A stretch of DNA of 64,000 nucleotides from JAENVT01 sp963773085. GTDB taxonomy: Bacteria; Actinomycetota; Acidimicrobiia; Acidimicrobiales; Ilumatobacteraceae. The position numbers and the translations under genes are program-made. The notes beneath the pieces were generated by a model. The model searched no databases. It was not told the origin of the DNA and was given only the letters and a program-made list of their open reading frames with translations. The stretch is taken from NCBI GenBank assembly GCA_963773085.1, contig CAVYZS010000001.1, positions 1 to 64,000 on the forward strand. Direction: 5' to 3'. Below, one piece after another: positions 26,506 to 34,579 of this stretch (position 1 is its first letter; each line of letters begins with the position of its first letter).

Positions 26506-27487
26506 CACCCGCATCATCGACGACGAAATTGCCGTCGAGCGGCTCCACGGTGGATGGCGGATCGTCGCTCGCAAGGAGTTCACCGACCACATCCACTCGA
26601 TTCGATTCGTCATCCTCGTGGTGCTGGTCGCCCTCGCCGGCCTCGCCTCGGTGCACTCGGCCAGCGGACCGATCCGCGACGCCGCCAGCCAGACAACCGA
26701 CGTCCCGTCGATCTTCCTCTACCTGTTCACCCTGGCACCGGACCGAGTGCCCGCGTTCCACGAATTCATCGCCATCCTCGGCCCACTGCTCGGCATTGCC
26801 TTCGGCTTCGACGCCGTCAACGGCGAGCGGTCACAGCGCACCTTGCCCCGCCTGGTCGCCCAGCCGATCCACCGCGACGAGGTGATCAACGGCAAGTTCG
26901 TCGCCGGGCTCGGCGCGATCGCTCTGGCCCTGGCCTCGGTGATGGCCGTGGTGGTGTCGTACGGGATGCTGCGCCTCGGCATCGGACCGACCACCGGCGA
27001 AGTCGTACGCATGCTGGCGTTCTTCGTCGTCGCCGTCGTCTACATCGCATTGTGGTTGGCGCTGGCAACGGCCTTGTCGGTGCTGACACGCCGCGCGGCC
27101 ACGGCGGCTCTGGCCGGCATCGCCGCATGGTTGGTGTTCACGTTGTTCGGCGGCTTGATCGCCGGACTGGTCGCCGACACCGTGCATCCCGTGCCGGCCT
27201 CGGCAACCGCCGAAGCCGTGCTGGCCAACGCCCGGCTCGAACAGAACGTTCGGCGGTTCTCGCCGTCGGAGTTGTACCAGGAAGCGACCGGCGTGCTGCT
27301 GAACCCGTCGCGCCAGTCAACGGGCCTGGTCGTTGAAGACTCCACGTCTCAGGCCCTGCCGAGCACTCTGTCTCTTTCCGAGAGCCTCGTGCTGGCGTGG
27401 TGGCAGGTCGTCGCCTTGGTAGGCGTGGTCGCTCTCCTGTTTGCCGGTGCCTACGCGTCGTTCATGCATCAGGAGGTGCGCGCCTGA
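26477..27487 (+). CDS. ABC-2 type transporter permease
   Basis: 336 residues with about six membrane segments (FVILVVLVALAGLASV; IAILGPLLGIAFGF; AIALALASVMAVVVSYG; VVAVVYIALWLALATAL; GIAAWLVFTLFGGLIAG; VVALVGVVALLFAGAYAS) and the ABC-2 entry sequence WRIVARKEFTDHIHS. Membrane half of the preceding ATPase. GGGAGG lies 5 bases upstream of ATG 26477. The last 171 bases overlap, tail to tail, the 3' end of the leftward histidine kinase gene. Confidence 0.9.
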   Translation: MTATIASMPDTRIIDDEIAVERLHGGWRIVARKEFTDHIHSIRFVILVVLVALAGLASVHSASGPIRDAASQTTDVPSIFLYLFTLAPDRVPAFHEFIAILGPLLGIAFGFDAVNGERSQRTLPRLVAQPIHRDEVINGKFVAGLGAIALALASVMAVVVSYGMLRLGIGPTTGEVVRMLAFFVVAVVYIALWLALATALSVLTRRAATAALAGIAAWLVFTLFGGLIAGLVADTVHPVPASATAEAVLANARLEQNVRRFSPSELYQEATGVLLNPSRQSTGLVVEDSTSQALPSTLSLSESLVLAWWQVVALVGVVALLFAGAYASFMHQEVRA

Positions 27488-28747
27488 TCCCGGCCTCGCC
27501 TCGCGAACCGCAGCGTGCTCGGGCAAACGGATGACGAACGTCGTCGGTGTCATCGACTGCAATTCGACGCTGCCGCCGTCGGGTCGCAGCAGGTTTCCGG
27601 CGAGCAGCAGTCCGAGACCATGACCTCGACGATCCTGACCGATACCCGCGCTCACGTCGGGCGTGTCGACGATGTGGCCCTCGTCGCGGATGACGATCTC
27701 AACCCCTCCCCTGTCGACGGCGACGACGCGCACTTCGACGTCGCCACTGCCGTGCACGAGTGCGTTGTCGAGCAGGATCTCCACACTCTGTGTCAGCGCG
27801 CTTGCCGTGACATCGGCTTCGACGACACCGGGTGCGTCGAGGGTCAGCCGGCGTCCGGCGCGGTGGAACCGCGCCGCGATGGCCTGAACGTGTCGAGCAA
27901 CCAGGGCGGCGACGTCGATGCGGGCCGGCGCCGCCACACGACCCGTTCGGGCCAACTCGAGCAGTTCGTTGATGCGATCGTCGAGACCGGCAACCTGGGT
28001 GAGCGCCTCAGCCGCCTCCCGACGAGCAGCCGGATCAGGACTGTCGCCGATGAGCTCCAGACTGATAGCGATGGCCGTGAGCGGCGAACGCAGTTGATGG
28101 CTGGCGTTGGCGCTGAACTGGCGCTCGGCCGACATCAGCTCCGAAACCCGCTGACCGCTGTCCTCGAGGGCTTCGGCGATCGCGTCGACCTCCACGACTC
28201 CGCTACGGGGCGCAATGACGCTGGCATCGCCAGTTCCGATCTGTACCGCCGTTCGGGCAAGGCGATCAAGAGGCCGGCTGAGCTGGCGGGCCTGCAGCAT
28301 CGACGCCACGCCTGCCAACGCAGCAATGGCGATCGCGATACCGATGATCGCGTCCCACGCCATACGCACGCGATGATCGATCGGCGCCATGTCGACGGAC
28401 ACGGTCGAGGAAAGGTCACCCGGGCCGCGGACATCGACCGACATCACCCGCTCGGCAAGCACCGGTCCCGTACGGGCCACGACTTCGCCGGTGCGGTTTC
28501 GCAAGACGACTTCGGTCCCGATCGGCGCCAGTCGTTCGACATCCGCGGTCGTCAGCTCCCCTTGCTCGTCCAAGCGATCGGTGAGCGAGATGTTCATGGT
28601 CTCGGCCTGCCCGGTGAGCCGCAAGCGGGCGCCTTCTCGAACCTCCTTGGCGAACAGGATCCCGCTCGTCAGCCCGGCCACGGCGAGTATCGCAACGACC
28701 AGCACGAGAACCGATCGAATCATGCGACTGCGCAAGCGCGTGGCCAT
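27317..28747 (-). CDS. Sensor histidine kinase
   Basis: 476 residues. One membrane helix near 10-33, an extracytoplasmic sensor of about 95 residues, a second helix near 133-152, then HAMP (RQLSRPLDRLARTAVQIG), a dimerisation domain with the phospho-acceptor His217 (ANASHQLRSPLTAI), an N box (ILLDNALVHG) and G2 (GHGLGLLLAG). The last roughly 57 residues are antisense to the permease gene and may be a non-conserved tail. Divergent from the response regulator at 28788 across only 40 bases, so the two form a two-component pair that may share a regulatory site. Confidence 0.9.
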   Translation of the reverse strand: MATRLRSRMIRSVLVLVVAILAVAGLTSGILFAKEVREGARLRLTGQAETMNISLTDRLDEQGELTTADVERLAPIGTEVVLRNRTGEVVARTGPVLAERVMSVDVRGPGDLSSTVSVDMAPIDHRVRMAWDAIIGIAIAIAALAGVASMLQARQLSRPLDRLARTAVQIGTGDASVIAPRSGVVEVDAIAEALEDSGQRVSELMSAERQFSANASHQLRSPLTAIAISLELIGDSPDPAARREAAEALTQVAGLDDRINELLELARTGRVAAPARIDVAALVARHVQAIAARFHRAGRRLTLDAPGVVEADVTASALTQSVEILLDNALVHGSGDVEVRVVAVDRGGVEIVIRDEGHIVDTPDVSAGIGQDRRGHGLGLLLAGNLLRPDGGSVELQSMTPTTFVIRLPEHAAVREARPGSGAHLLMHERRVGTGKQESDHAYQGDDLPPRQHEALGKRQSARQGLRRGVFNDQAR

Positions 28748-28787
28748 GGCCCTAGATTCGCGCGTCCAGCACGGGAAGGGTGAGCGG

Positions 28788-29468
28788 ATGGCAGTGCTGC
28801 TCGTGGTCGAGGATGATGCAGCCATCGCCGGGCCGCTCAGGCGCGCCCTCGACCGGGCAGGGCACACCACACATTGGGTGACCACTGGCGGCGACGCCGA
28901 AGTCGCCGTCTTCGACCTGCAGCCCGAGCTTGTCGTGCTCGACCTCGGCCTCCCCGACCTCGATGGCATCGAGGTGTGTCGACATCTCCGGTCCGCACAC
29001 GAATGGCTTCCGATCATCGTGCTCACGGCGCGACGTGACGAGCTCGACATCGTCGAAGGTTTCGAGGCTGGAGCCGACGACTATATGACGAAGCCGTTCC
29101 GGCTCAGTGAGCTGCTGGCCCGCATTCGGGCCCGGCTGCGGGCGGTCACCGCAACGCGACTCGAATCGGAGGACATCACCATCGACGTCGCCGCTCGCCG
29201 TGCCTGGCAGGCCGACCGTGAACTCGGGCTGTCGACCAAGGAGTTCGACCTCCTCGCCGAGCTCGTTCGCGGTGCAGGCACCGTGATCAAACGCGAGCAG
29301 CTGATGGACAAGGTGTGGGGAGCCGACTTCGCCGGCAGCACCAAGACGCTCGATGTGCACATGGCCTGGCTGCGTCGCAAGCTCGGCGACGACGCGGCGG
29401 CACCCCGCTACATCGCGACGGTGCGCGGCATCGGCTATCGATTCGAAGGCGATGCGTCGAGCCGGTAG
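28788..29468 (+). CDS. OmpR-family response regulator (partner of the adjacent kinase)
   Basis: 226 residues. The receiver has acidic pair Glu8-Asp9-Asp10 and phospho-acceptor Asp52 (VLDLGLPDLDG), the T in IIVLTARR and the conserved TKPF lysine. A winged HTH follows (LSTKEFDLLAELVRGAGTVI, then YIATVRGIGYRFEG). The start is set by GGGAAGGG 8-15 bases upstream. Its 3' end overlaps the second, convergent response regulator by 34 bases. Confidence 0.92.
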   Translation: MAVLLVVEDDAAIAGPLRRALDRAGHTTHWVTTGGDAEVAVFDLQPELVVLDLGLPDLDGIEVCRHLRSAHEWLPIIVLTARRDELDIVEGFEAGADDYMTKPFRLSELLARIRARLRAVTATRLESEDITIDVAARRAWQADRELGLSTKEFDLLAELVRGAGTVIKREQLMDKVWGADFAGSTKTLDVHMAWLRRKLGDDAAAPRYIATVRGIGYRFEGDASSR

Positions 29469-30127
29469 CCGAGCCCCGGAACCGTGACAATCATCGGCGC
29501 GCCGACATGTGCGTTGCGCAACTTCGCCCGCAGCGCACTGATGTGGACGGCGAGCGTATGCGTCGACTTCGACCAGTGCACGTCCCACACCGTCGCGATC
29601 AACTCCCCACTGCCGATTGTTTCCCCGGCCTTGTCGGCCAGCGTGGCGAGCAGATCGAACTCCCGTGTCGTCAGGCCCAGTACCTTGCCGGCGACGGTCA
29701 CCCGTCTCGCCCCGCGATCGATCCGCAGATCTCCGACCGTGGTGACGGCCGCCGCACGGTCGAGATGTCGACGGATGCGCACGGTCAGCACCGCGAGCGA
29801 GAACGGTTTGGTGACGTAGTCATCAGCCCCGGCGTCGAGTGCATCGACGACATCGAGCTCGTCGTGTCGTCCGGTGACGACGATGATCGGCGTCCCGGGA
29901 TTGCGGTGTCGGAGTTGCCGACAGAGGTCGATGCCGTCGCTGTCGGGAAGCCCGAGGTCAACCAGGGCGATGTCGTGATCGGCGATACCGAGTGCATCCG
30001 CTGCTGCGGCGACCGCAACGGTGTCGAAGCCGGCGCGGGCCAACCCTCGCTCCAACCCCTGGCGCACACCGACATCGTCCTCGACGATCAACACTCGCGG
30101 TCGCGTGCTCGACACCATCCACAGCAT
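29435..30127 (-). CDS. Second OmpR-family response regulator, without its own kinase
   Basis: About 230 residues. Receiver with acidic residues in IVEDD and phospho-acceptor Asp57 (LVDLGLPDSDG), TGRHDELDV and TKPFSLAVL, then a winged HTH (LTTREFDLLATLADKAGETI, then MIVTVPGLGYRLDA). MVSSTRP at 30118 is an equally good start. No histidine kinase gene lies upstream on this strand. It is tail-to-tail with the other regulator (34-base overlap), so the single kinase next door may serve both, or the partner is encoded elsewhere. Confidence 0.9.
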   Translation of the reverse strand: MLWMVSSTRPRVLIVEDDVGVRQGLERGLARAGFDTVAVAAAADALGIADHDIALVDLGLPDSDGIDLCRQLRHRNPGTPIIVVTGRHDELDVVDALDAGADDYVTKPFSLAVLTVRIRRHLDRAAAVTTVGDLRIDRGARRVTVAGKVLGLTTREFDLLATLADKAGETIGSGELIATVWDVHWSKSTHTLAVHISALRAKLRNAHVGAPMIVTVPGLGYRLDASPSNR

Positions 30128-30166
30128 GCCCCATCACACCCGAGCCCGCTGTTCTCCATCCTCATC

Positions 30167-30257
30167 GGGCGCGAAACATGCACTGCCAGTGCTCACATCG
30201 CGCCCGTGCGGGCTCCGTGGGCGCGATGTGAGCAGTCTGAGCTCCGGTTCCGCGCCC
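30167..30257. repeat. REP-like inverted pair (copies D and E, 39+13+39 nt)
   Basis: Copy D (30167-30205, reverse) and copy E (30219-30257, forward) are separated by 13 bases. The reverse complement of D matches E at about 30 of 39 positions, including the first 16 without change (GGGCGCGATGTGAGCA). This is the same size and layout as the pair at 6643-6733, 23 kb away. It sits just upstream of the second response regulator start and before a 28-residue gene. Confidence 0.75.
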
Positions 30258-30319
30258 AACGAGGCTCAAACCGCTCGGAGAAGGTCTGACAGCGAGCACA
30301 CTTTGGGTATCACCGGGGC

Positions 30320-30406
30320 ATGTTGCTTGCATCCGGGATCTACATCAGCGGTGGCCTGCTCGGCCTCGTCCTTCTCATCGTCATCGTCATGCTCGTCCTG
30401 CGCTGA
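30320..30406 (+). CDS. 28-residue single-span membrane peptide
   Basis: ATG 30320 to TGA 30404-30406 encodes a peptide that is almost entirely one hydrophobic helix (ISGGLLGLVLLIVIVMLVL) with a C-terminal Arg. Such tiny transmembrane proteins are common beside signalling genes but hard to prove. The ribosome-binding site is weak (GGGG just upstream). It lies between the REP-like pair and the coiled-coil gene. Confidence 0.4.
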   Translation: MLLASGIYISGGLLGLVLLIVIVMLVLR

Positions 30407-30494
30407 GCCGTCCAGCCGATCGATACGGCCGATCGATATGCGGATCGACCGGGCAAGTTGAGATCGGTGCCGCGGCCGTGCACAATGGCTGTCC

Positions 30495-30923
30495 ATGCCA
30501 AGTCGCCGACGCCCAAAGGCTCCACCGCCGCGCCCGCTCACCGACGTCGAGCGGTTCGCTCAGAGCGTGCGCGAACATGAAGAAGCCGATCGACGGGCGA
30601 AGCAGGCCGAGATCGATCGCAAGGCAGAAAAAGAGCGCCGCAGGCTCGAAGCCATCGAACAGGCGGCCAGACTCGAGCGCGCTCAGGCTGCACATCATCG
30701 GGCAGTCGAACAGGTCAAGGAAGCGCAGCGAACCGGCAAGGGCGCGGCCGCCGCTGACCTGGCTTGGCGAGAAGCCAAGGCTGATCTGATCGAACTGGAG
30801 ACCGGCACTCGTCCGGCGTGGGCGGCCCGGCCGCCGGAGCCCGCTGATTCGTCATTCGATGCCACCGAACCCGAGGGCGACAGCGCCCCAGCCACAGCCG
30901 GCAGCGACGGCGACGGCGACTGA
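30495..30923 (+). CDS. Charged coiled-coil protein of unknown function
   Basis: 142 residues with a Pro-rich basic N-terminus, a long heptad-like Arg/Glu/Ala helix (residues about 18-75) and an acidic, Pro-rich C-terminal tail ending in Asp-Gly repeats. No family is recognised. It converges on the LuxR-type response regulator gene with only 3 bases between them. Confidence 0.6.
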   Translation: MPSRRRPKAPPPRPLTDVERFAQSVREHEEADRRAKQAEIDRKAEKERRRLEAIEQAARLERAQAAHHRAVEQVKEAQRTGKGAAAADLAWREAKADLIELETGTRPAWAARPPEPADSSFDATEPEGDSAPATAGSDGDGD

Positions 30924-30926
30924 GAG

Positions 30927-31568
30927 CTACAGCAAACGGCGATCCGCCGCCCAGGCGGTGAGTTCGTGACGGTTGGAGAGCTGCAACTTGCGCAGAACCG
31001 ACGAGACATGCGTCTCGACGGTCTTCACCGAGACGTGAATCCGAGCAGCGACCTCTTTGTAGGTGTACCCGCGGGCAATCAGCCGCAGAACTTCCTGCTC
31101 TCGCTGCGTCAGCCGATCCATCTCGGGATCGGAGGCCACTGGAGCGGAACCAGCGAAAGCGTCGAGCACGAATCCGGCCAGGCGTGGGGAGAACACGGCG
31201 TCGCCGGCGTGCACGCGGCGGATGGCATCGAGCAGTTCCTCGCGGGTGATCGTCTTGGTGACGTAGCCCCTGGCGCCGGAGCGGATCACGCCGATCACGT
31301 CGTCGGCGGCGTCAGAGACCGACAGTGCCAGACACTTCGTATCAGGGAGGTCGTCGGCAAGCCCCTCGAGGATCGCTCGACCGCCGCCGTTGGGAAGATG
31401 CACATCGAGCAGCACCACATCCGGCTTCGTCGCTCGGATCGCAACAATCGCCTCGTCGACGGTACCGACGTCGCCCACGATGTCGACCGCGTCACCGATC
31501 TCCGCCTTCACACCGGACCGAAACAGGGCATGATCGTCGACGACGAACACGCGAATCCGAGCGGTCAC
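30927..31568 (-). CDS. NarL/LuxR-family response regulator
   Basis: 213 residues from GTG 31568. Receiver with Asp11-Asp12 and phospho-acceptor Asp55 (VLLDVHLPNGGG), Lys in VTKTITREEL, then a LuxR-type HTH (LTQREQEVLRLIARGYTYKE, then KTVETHVSSVLRKL). The start overlaps the stop of the upstream sensor kinase by GTGA, so kinase and regulator are co-translated. With the divergent PspC/LiaF-like protein this resembles the LiaFSR envelope-stress system. Confidence 0.92.
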   Translation of the reverse strand: MTARIRVFVVDDHALFRSGVKAEIGDAVDIVGDVGTVDEAIVAIRATKPDVVLLDVHLPNGGGRAILEGLADDLPDTKCLALSVSDAADDVIGVIRSGARGYVTKTITREELLDAIRRVHAGDAVFSPRLAGFVLDAFAGSAPVASDPEMDRLTQREQEVLRLIARGYTYKEVAARIHVSVKTVETHVSSVLRKLQLSNRHELTAWAADRRLL

Positions 31569-32770
31569 GTCGGCACCACCAACTCCCATTCGGTGCCGGC
31601 TCCCGGCGCCGAATCCAGCACCGCTCGGCCGCCGACGCGCTCGACCCGATCGTGGATCGACATGGCGATGCCTCGGCGATCGTCGCCGATCTCGGCGGGC
31701 GAGAAGCCGACGCCCTTGTCACGAACAAAGGCCGTGATGGTGTGCGGCTCGACCTCGATGAAGACGCTGACGAGCTCGGCCTGTGCATGCTTGGCCGCGT
31801 TGACCGTTGCCTCACGCACTGCCAGCAGCAGGGCCTCGACGGGTGGCGATACCGTGACATCGCCAACGACCACGAGGTCGACGGGCAAGCCGTGATCGAG
31901 CTCGACTTCGGCAGCAATCCCCTCGGCACGCGCAGCCAACGATCCCGCCACGGCGCTTGCTTTGACGTCGTACAACCAACTACGCAGTTCGCGCTCCTGG
32001 CGGCGGGCGAGCATCACCATTCGCCGCGGATCTGCCGCAGCACGTTGCATGAGGGCCAACGTCTGCAGCACCGAATCGTGAAGATGGGCGGCCATGTCGT
32101 TGCGTTCCTGATCGCGTATGCGGGCACGCTCCTCGTCGCGCAACTGAGCTGTCAGCCGACCGACGTAGGGACCGACCAGGACTGCGGCACCCGCCAGCGC
32201 CATCGCCAAGGCAGCCAGCGCGGCAGGCAGTTGGGACAGGTGCACACCGCCTGCAGCCAACGCAACCACTCCGGCCAGCGCCAGAGCGACGCCTCCCAGT
32301 GACCGCAACGGGGTCACCCGACCATTCAGCACCCGCTCCAGCGGATCGCCTTCCGGGTGCCGGTCTCGCCCTCGGTACCAGAGCAGCGCCGATCCGCAGG
32401 CAACCACGACGGCCGGCAGCATGACAGCATCGCCGGGCCACACGCCGATGTTGCGGGCGGTCATCAACAACCCACCGGTCGCCGCGGCTACAGCGAGCGA
32501 CCGCACCGACCCCACCCCGGGCTCCAGGACGGTCGATGCCGACTCCTCGTCGGGCGGAGTGCTGATCGCCCAGCCCACCAGGTAGAGCACGACACCTACC
32601 CCACCGGTGAGGGTCAGGAGCAACACGGCGATGCGCACCACATAGGCGTCGACGCCGTAGCGCTGGGCGACTCCACCGCACACACCGAGCAACATCCGAT
32701 CGCTCGACGATCGGCTGAACTCGACCCGACGCCCGACGCGATGTGCTGCCGACATGCTGTCCATGCCCAT
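31565..32770 (-). CDS. PspC-domain sensor histidine kinase (LiaS/NarX-like)
   Basis: About 401 residues. An N-terminal PspC domain (SSSDRMLLGVCGGVAQRYGV, then VLLLTLTGGVGVVLYLVGWA) is followed by several membrane helices (about residues 95-205). Next comes a HisKA_3 dimerisation helix with the phospho-acceptor His in AAHLHDSVLQTLALMQRA, then an ATPase domain (LLLAVREATVNAAKHAQA, DKGVGFSP). There is no extracytoplasmic sensor, so it probably senses membrane state or a partner such as the divergent PspC protein. Starts at 32764 or 32755 are possible. Confidence 0.9.
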   Translation of the reverse strand: MGMDSMSAAHRVGRRVEFSRSSSDRMLLGVCGGVAQRYGVDAYVVRIAVLLLTLTGGVGVVLYLVGWAISTPPDEESASTVLEPGVGSVRSLAVAAATGGLLMTARNIGVWPGDAVMLPAVVVACGSALLWYRGRDRHPEGDPLERVLNGRVTPLRSLGGVALALAGVVALAAGGVHLSQLPAALAALAMALAGAAVLVGPYVGRLTAQLRDEERARIRDQERNDMAAHLHDSVLQTLALMQRAAADPRRMVMLARRQERELRSWLYDVKASAVAGSLAARAEGIAAEVELDHGLPVDLVVVGDVTVSPPVEALLLAVREATVNAAKHAQAELVSVFIEVEPHTITAFVRDKGVGFSPAEIGDDRRGIAMSIHDRVERVGGRAVLDSAPGAGTEWELVVPT

Positions 32771-32894
32771 ATCGTGCCATCGAACGCCCCTCGACACATC
32801 AGGTGGGAACCCTGATTGAGGTCTGAGCGTCTCAGGGATCAACCAGGGTCTTCCCCGATGGCGTGGGGAGGCCCACATCCGTACCGTTCATCTC

Positions 32895-34352
32895 ATGACG
32901 AACCTCGACACCGAACCGGCTTCGCTGCCACCACCGACGCCGGCGAACCCCGAGCCGCCTCAGCGCCGCTGGGCACGATCGGATGACCGGGTGGTGTTCG
33001 GAGTTGCGAGCGGGTTGGGACGCGCCCTGGCAATCGACCCGTTGATCGTTCGACTCGTCTTTGTGGTCCTGGCGCTCTTCAGCGGCGTGGGGATCGTGCT
33101 CTACCTCGCCGGGCTGGCATTGCTTGCCAACTCGCCGACGTCCGCGCCACCGTCGGCAATACGCAGAGTGCTCGGAGCGCTCGCCGCCGTGATCAGCGCT
33201 CGCTGGTTGTTCGGCGGCAATGCCCATCTGCCGGCGGCCGGTTGGGTCGTCGCTGTCGGCCTATTCGGCGCGGCAGTCGCCCTGTGGCGGGGTCGCAGCA
33301 CGGTGGCCGACGCACCACCCCCGGCCGAACCCCTGACCGACGCGCATGGTGGCTCGACGACAGATCGGTGGGCATCGTTGACGGCTGCGCGACGAGACCG
33401 ACCGCGCCCCCCGCGATCGGCACTCGGGCTATTGACGATCGGCACTGCCACCATCGTCGGAGCACTGGCCTGGCTGGTCAATGGGACGGCTGCCAACCGC
33501 GGCGCCGTCGCCTTCGGATGGGCCACCGTGGTGCTCGGGATCGGCTTGGTGGTCGGCAGCGTGGTCGGGCGCGCCCGTTGGTTGATCGTTCCGGCGCTGG
33601 CAACCGCGACGGCAGCCGTGGCGGCGGCGGCGATCGGCTTCGCGGGTGTCGGCCTGACGAATCGCTCCGGTGGTCGCACCGAGGTCGTCGACCCGGGCGG
33701 CACAGTGGCCGCCGAGTACCGAACCGGGCTCGGCAATTTCGGGCTGTGGTTGGCAGACCATCCCAACGACGTCACGACGACGGTCGAGGTCGGCGTCGGT
33801 GAGCTGACGGTCGTCGTGCCCAATGACGCCCAGGTGCAGATCGATGCGAGAGTCGGCATGGGTACCATCGACGCCCTCGGCTCGACCCGCAGCGGCTACC
33901 GACGCACGTTGAACCTCGACACCCGCACCGGCAGCCCTCTGATCAAGCTGACGCTACGGGTCGGCGTCGGTTCGATCGATGTTCGCCGCGCCTCCTCCAC
34001 AGAGGCCCTACCCGCCATCACGCCTCCGAAGTTCCTGCCCGACATCCCTGCGTTGCGGTACTTCGGCGATGGCACAGTGCTGTTCGACGACGGCTCCATC
34101 GATTTCGGCGACGGGCGACGGATCGAGGCCGACGGCAGCTACCAGATCACGATCGTCGAGCAACGCTCCGATGGCTCGGTACAACTCGACAACGGTGCCG
34201 TGATCCGCGCCGACGGCTCGGTGGTGTCGCCGGGCGGGTTCGTGATCCCCCGCCTGCACGCCCCATCGCCCGCGCCGACCTCGCTCGACCCGCTCCCGCC
34301 ACCGTTCACCACGACCATCGTTGCCACGACACCTGTGGAGGTTCAACCGTGA
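32895..34352 (+). CDS. PspC/LiaF-like membrane protein
   Basis: 485 residues. A PspC domain near residues 24-80 (RWARSDDRVVFGVASGLGRA, then VVLALFSGVGIVLYLAGLAL) is followed by about four further helices to residue 255. A C-terminal LiaF-like beta-helical domain follows (VEVGVGELTVVVPNDAQVQI, then VGMGTIDALG, LRVGVGSIDV). The final part has DG repeats (FDDGSIDFGDGRRIEADG, LDNGAVIRADG). In Firmicutes LiaF restrains LiaS; by position this protein may restrain the divergent kinase. Stop overlaps the next gene by GTGA. Confidence 0.85.
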   Translation: MTNLDTEPASLPPPTPANPEPPQRRWARSDDRVVFGVASGLGRALAIDPLIVRLVFVVLALFSGVGIVLYLAGLALLANSPTSAPPSAIRRVLGALAAVISARWLFGGNAHLPAAGWVVAVGLFGAAVALWRGRSTVADAPPPAEPLTDAHGGSTTDRWASLTAARRDRPRPPRSALGLLTIGTATIVGALAWLVNGTAANRGAVAFGWATVVLGIGLVVGSVVGRARWLIVPALATATAAVAAAAIGFAGVGLTNRSGGRTEVVDPGGTVAAEYRTGLGNFGLWLADHPNDVTTTVEVGVGELTVVVPNDAQVQIDARVGMGTIDALGSTRSGYRRTLNLDTRTGSPLIKLTLRVGVGSIDVRRASSTEALPAITPPKFLPDIPALRYFGDGTVLFDDGSIDFGDGRRIEADGSYQITIVEQRSDGSVQLDNGAVIRADGSVVSPGGFVIPRLHAPSPAPTSLDPLPPPFTTTIVATTPVEVQP

Positions 34353-34579
34353 AACCCCATCGATTCGACCCCGTGTCGCTGCTGCTCGGCCTCGTCACGA
34401 TCGTCATCGGAATCGCGGCGATCAAGGGTCACCTGGGCAACCTGGCCAACGACCGACCCGATTCCTTGATCCCGATGATCGCCTTGGGTGCCGGCGTGCT
34501 GGCCGTGATCGTCGCCACCAGGCGGTCACTTCAAGATGTTGACGGCGCGGGCGATGACCAGCACAACAGTGCCGAGTGA
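34349..34579 (+). CDS. Small two-helix membrane protein
   Basis: 76 residues from GTG 34349, overlapping the PspC/LiaF-like gene stop by 4 bases. Two hydrophobic segments (VSLLLGLVTIVIGIAAI; LIPMIALGAGVLAVIVA) and a short acidic tail. No known family is assigned; co-translation suggests it is an accessory subunit. Its last 54 bases overlap the 3' end of the convergent DUF1345-like gene. Confidence 0.7.
   Translation: MKPHRFDPVSLLLGLVTIVIGIAAIKGHLGNLANDRPDSLIPMIALGAGVLAVIVATRRSLQDVDGAGDDQHNSAE

Noticed and set aside
27317..27487. Frameshift or wrong stop in the histidine kinase tail
   Set aside because: No conserved kinase sequence appears in another frame here; the G2 box precedes the overlap, so a long natural tail is the simpler reading.
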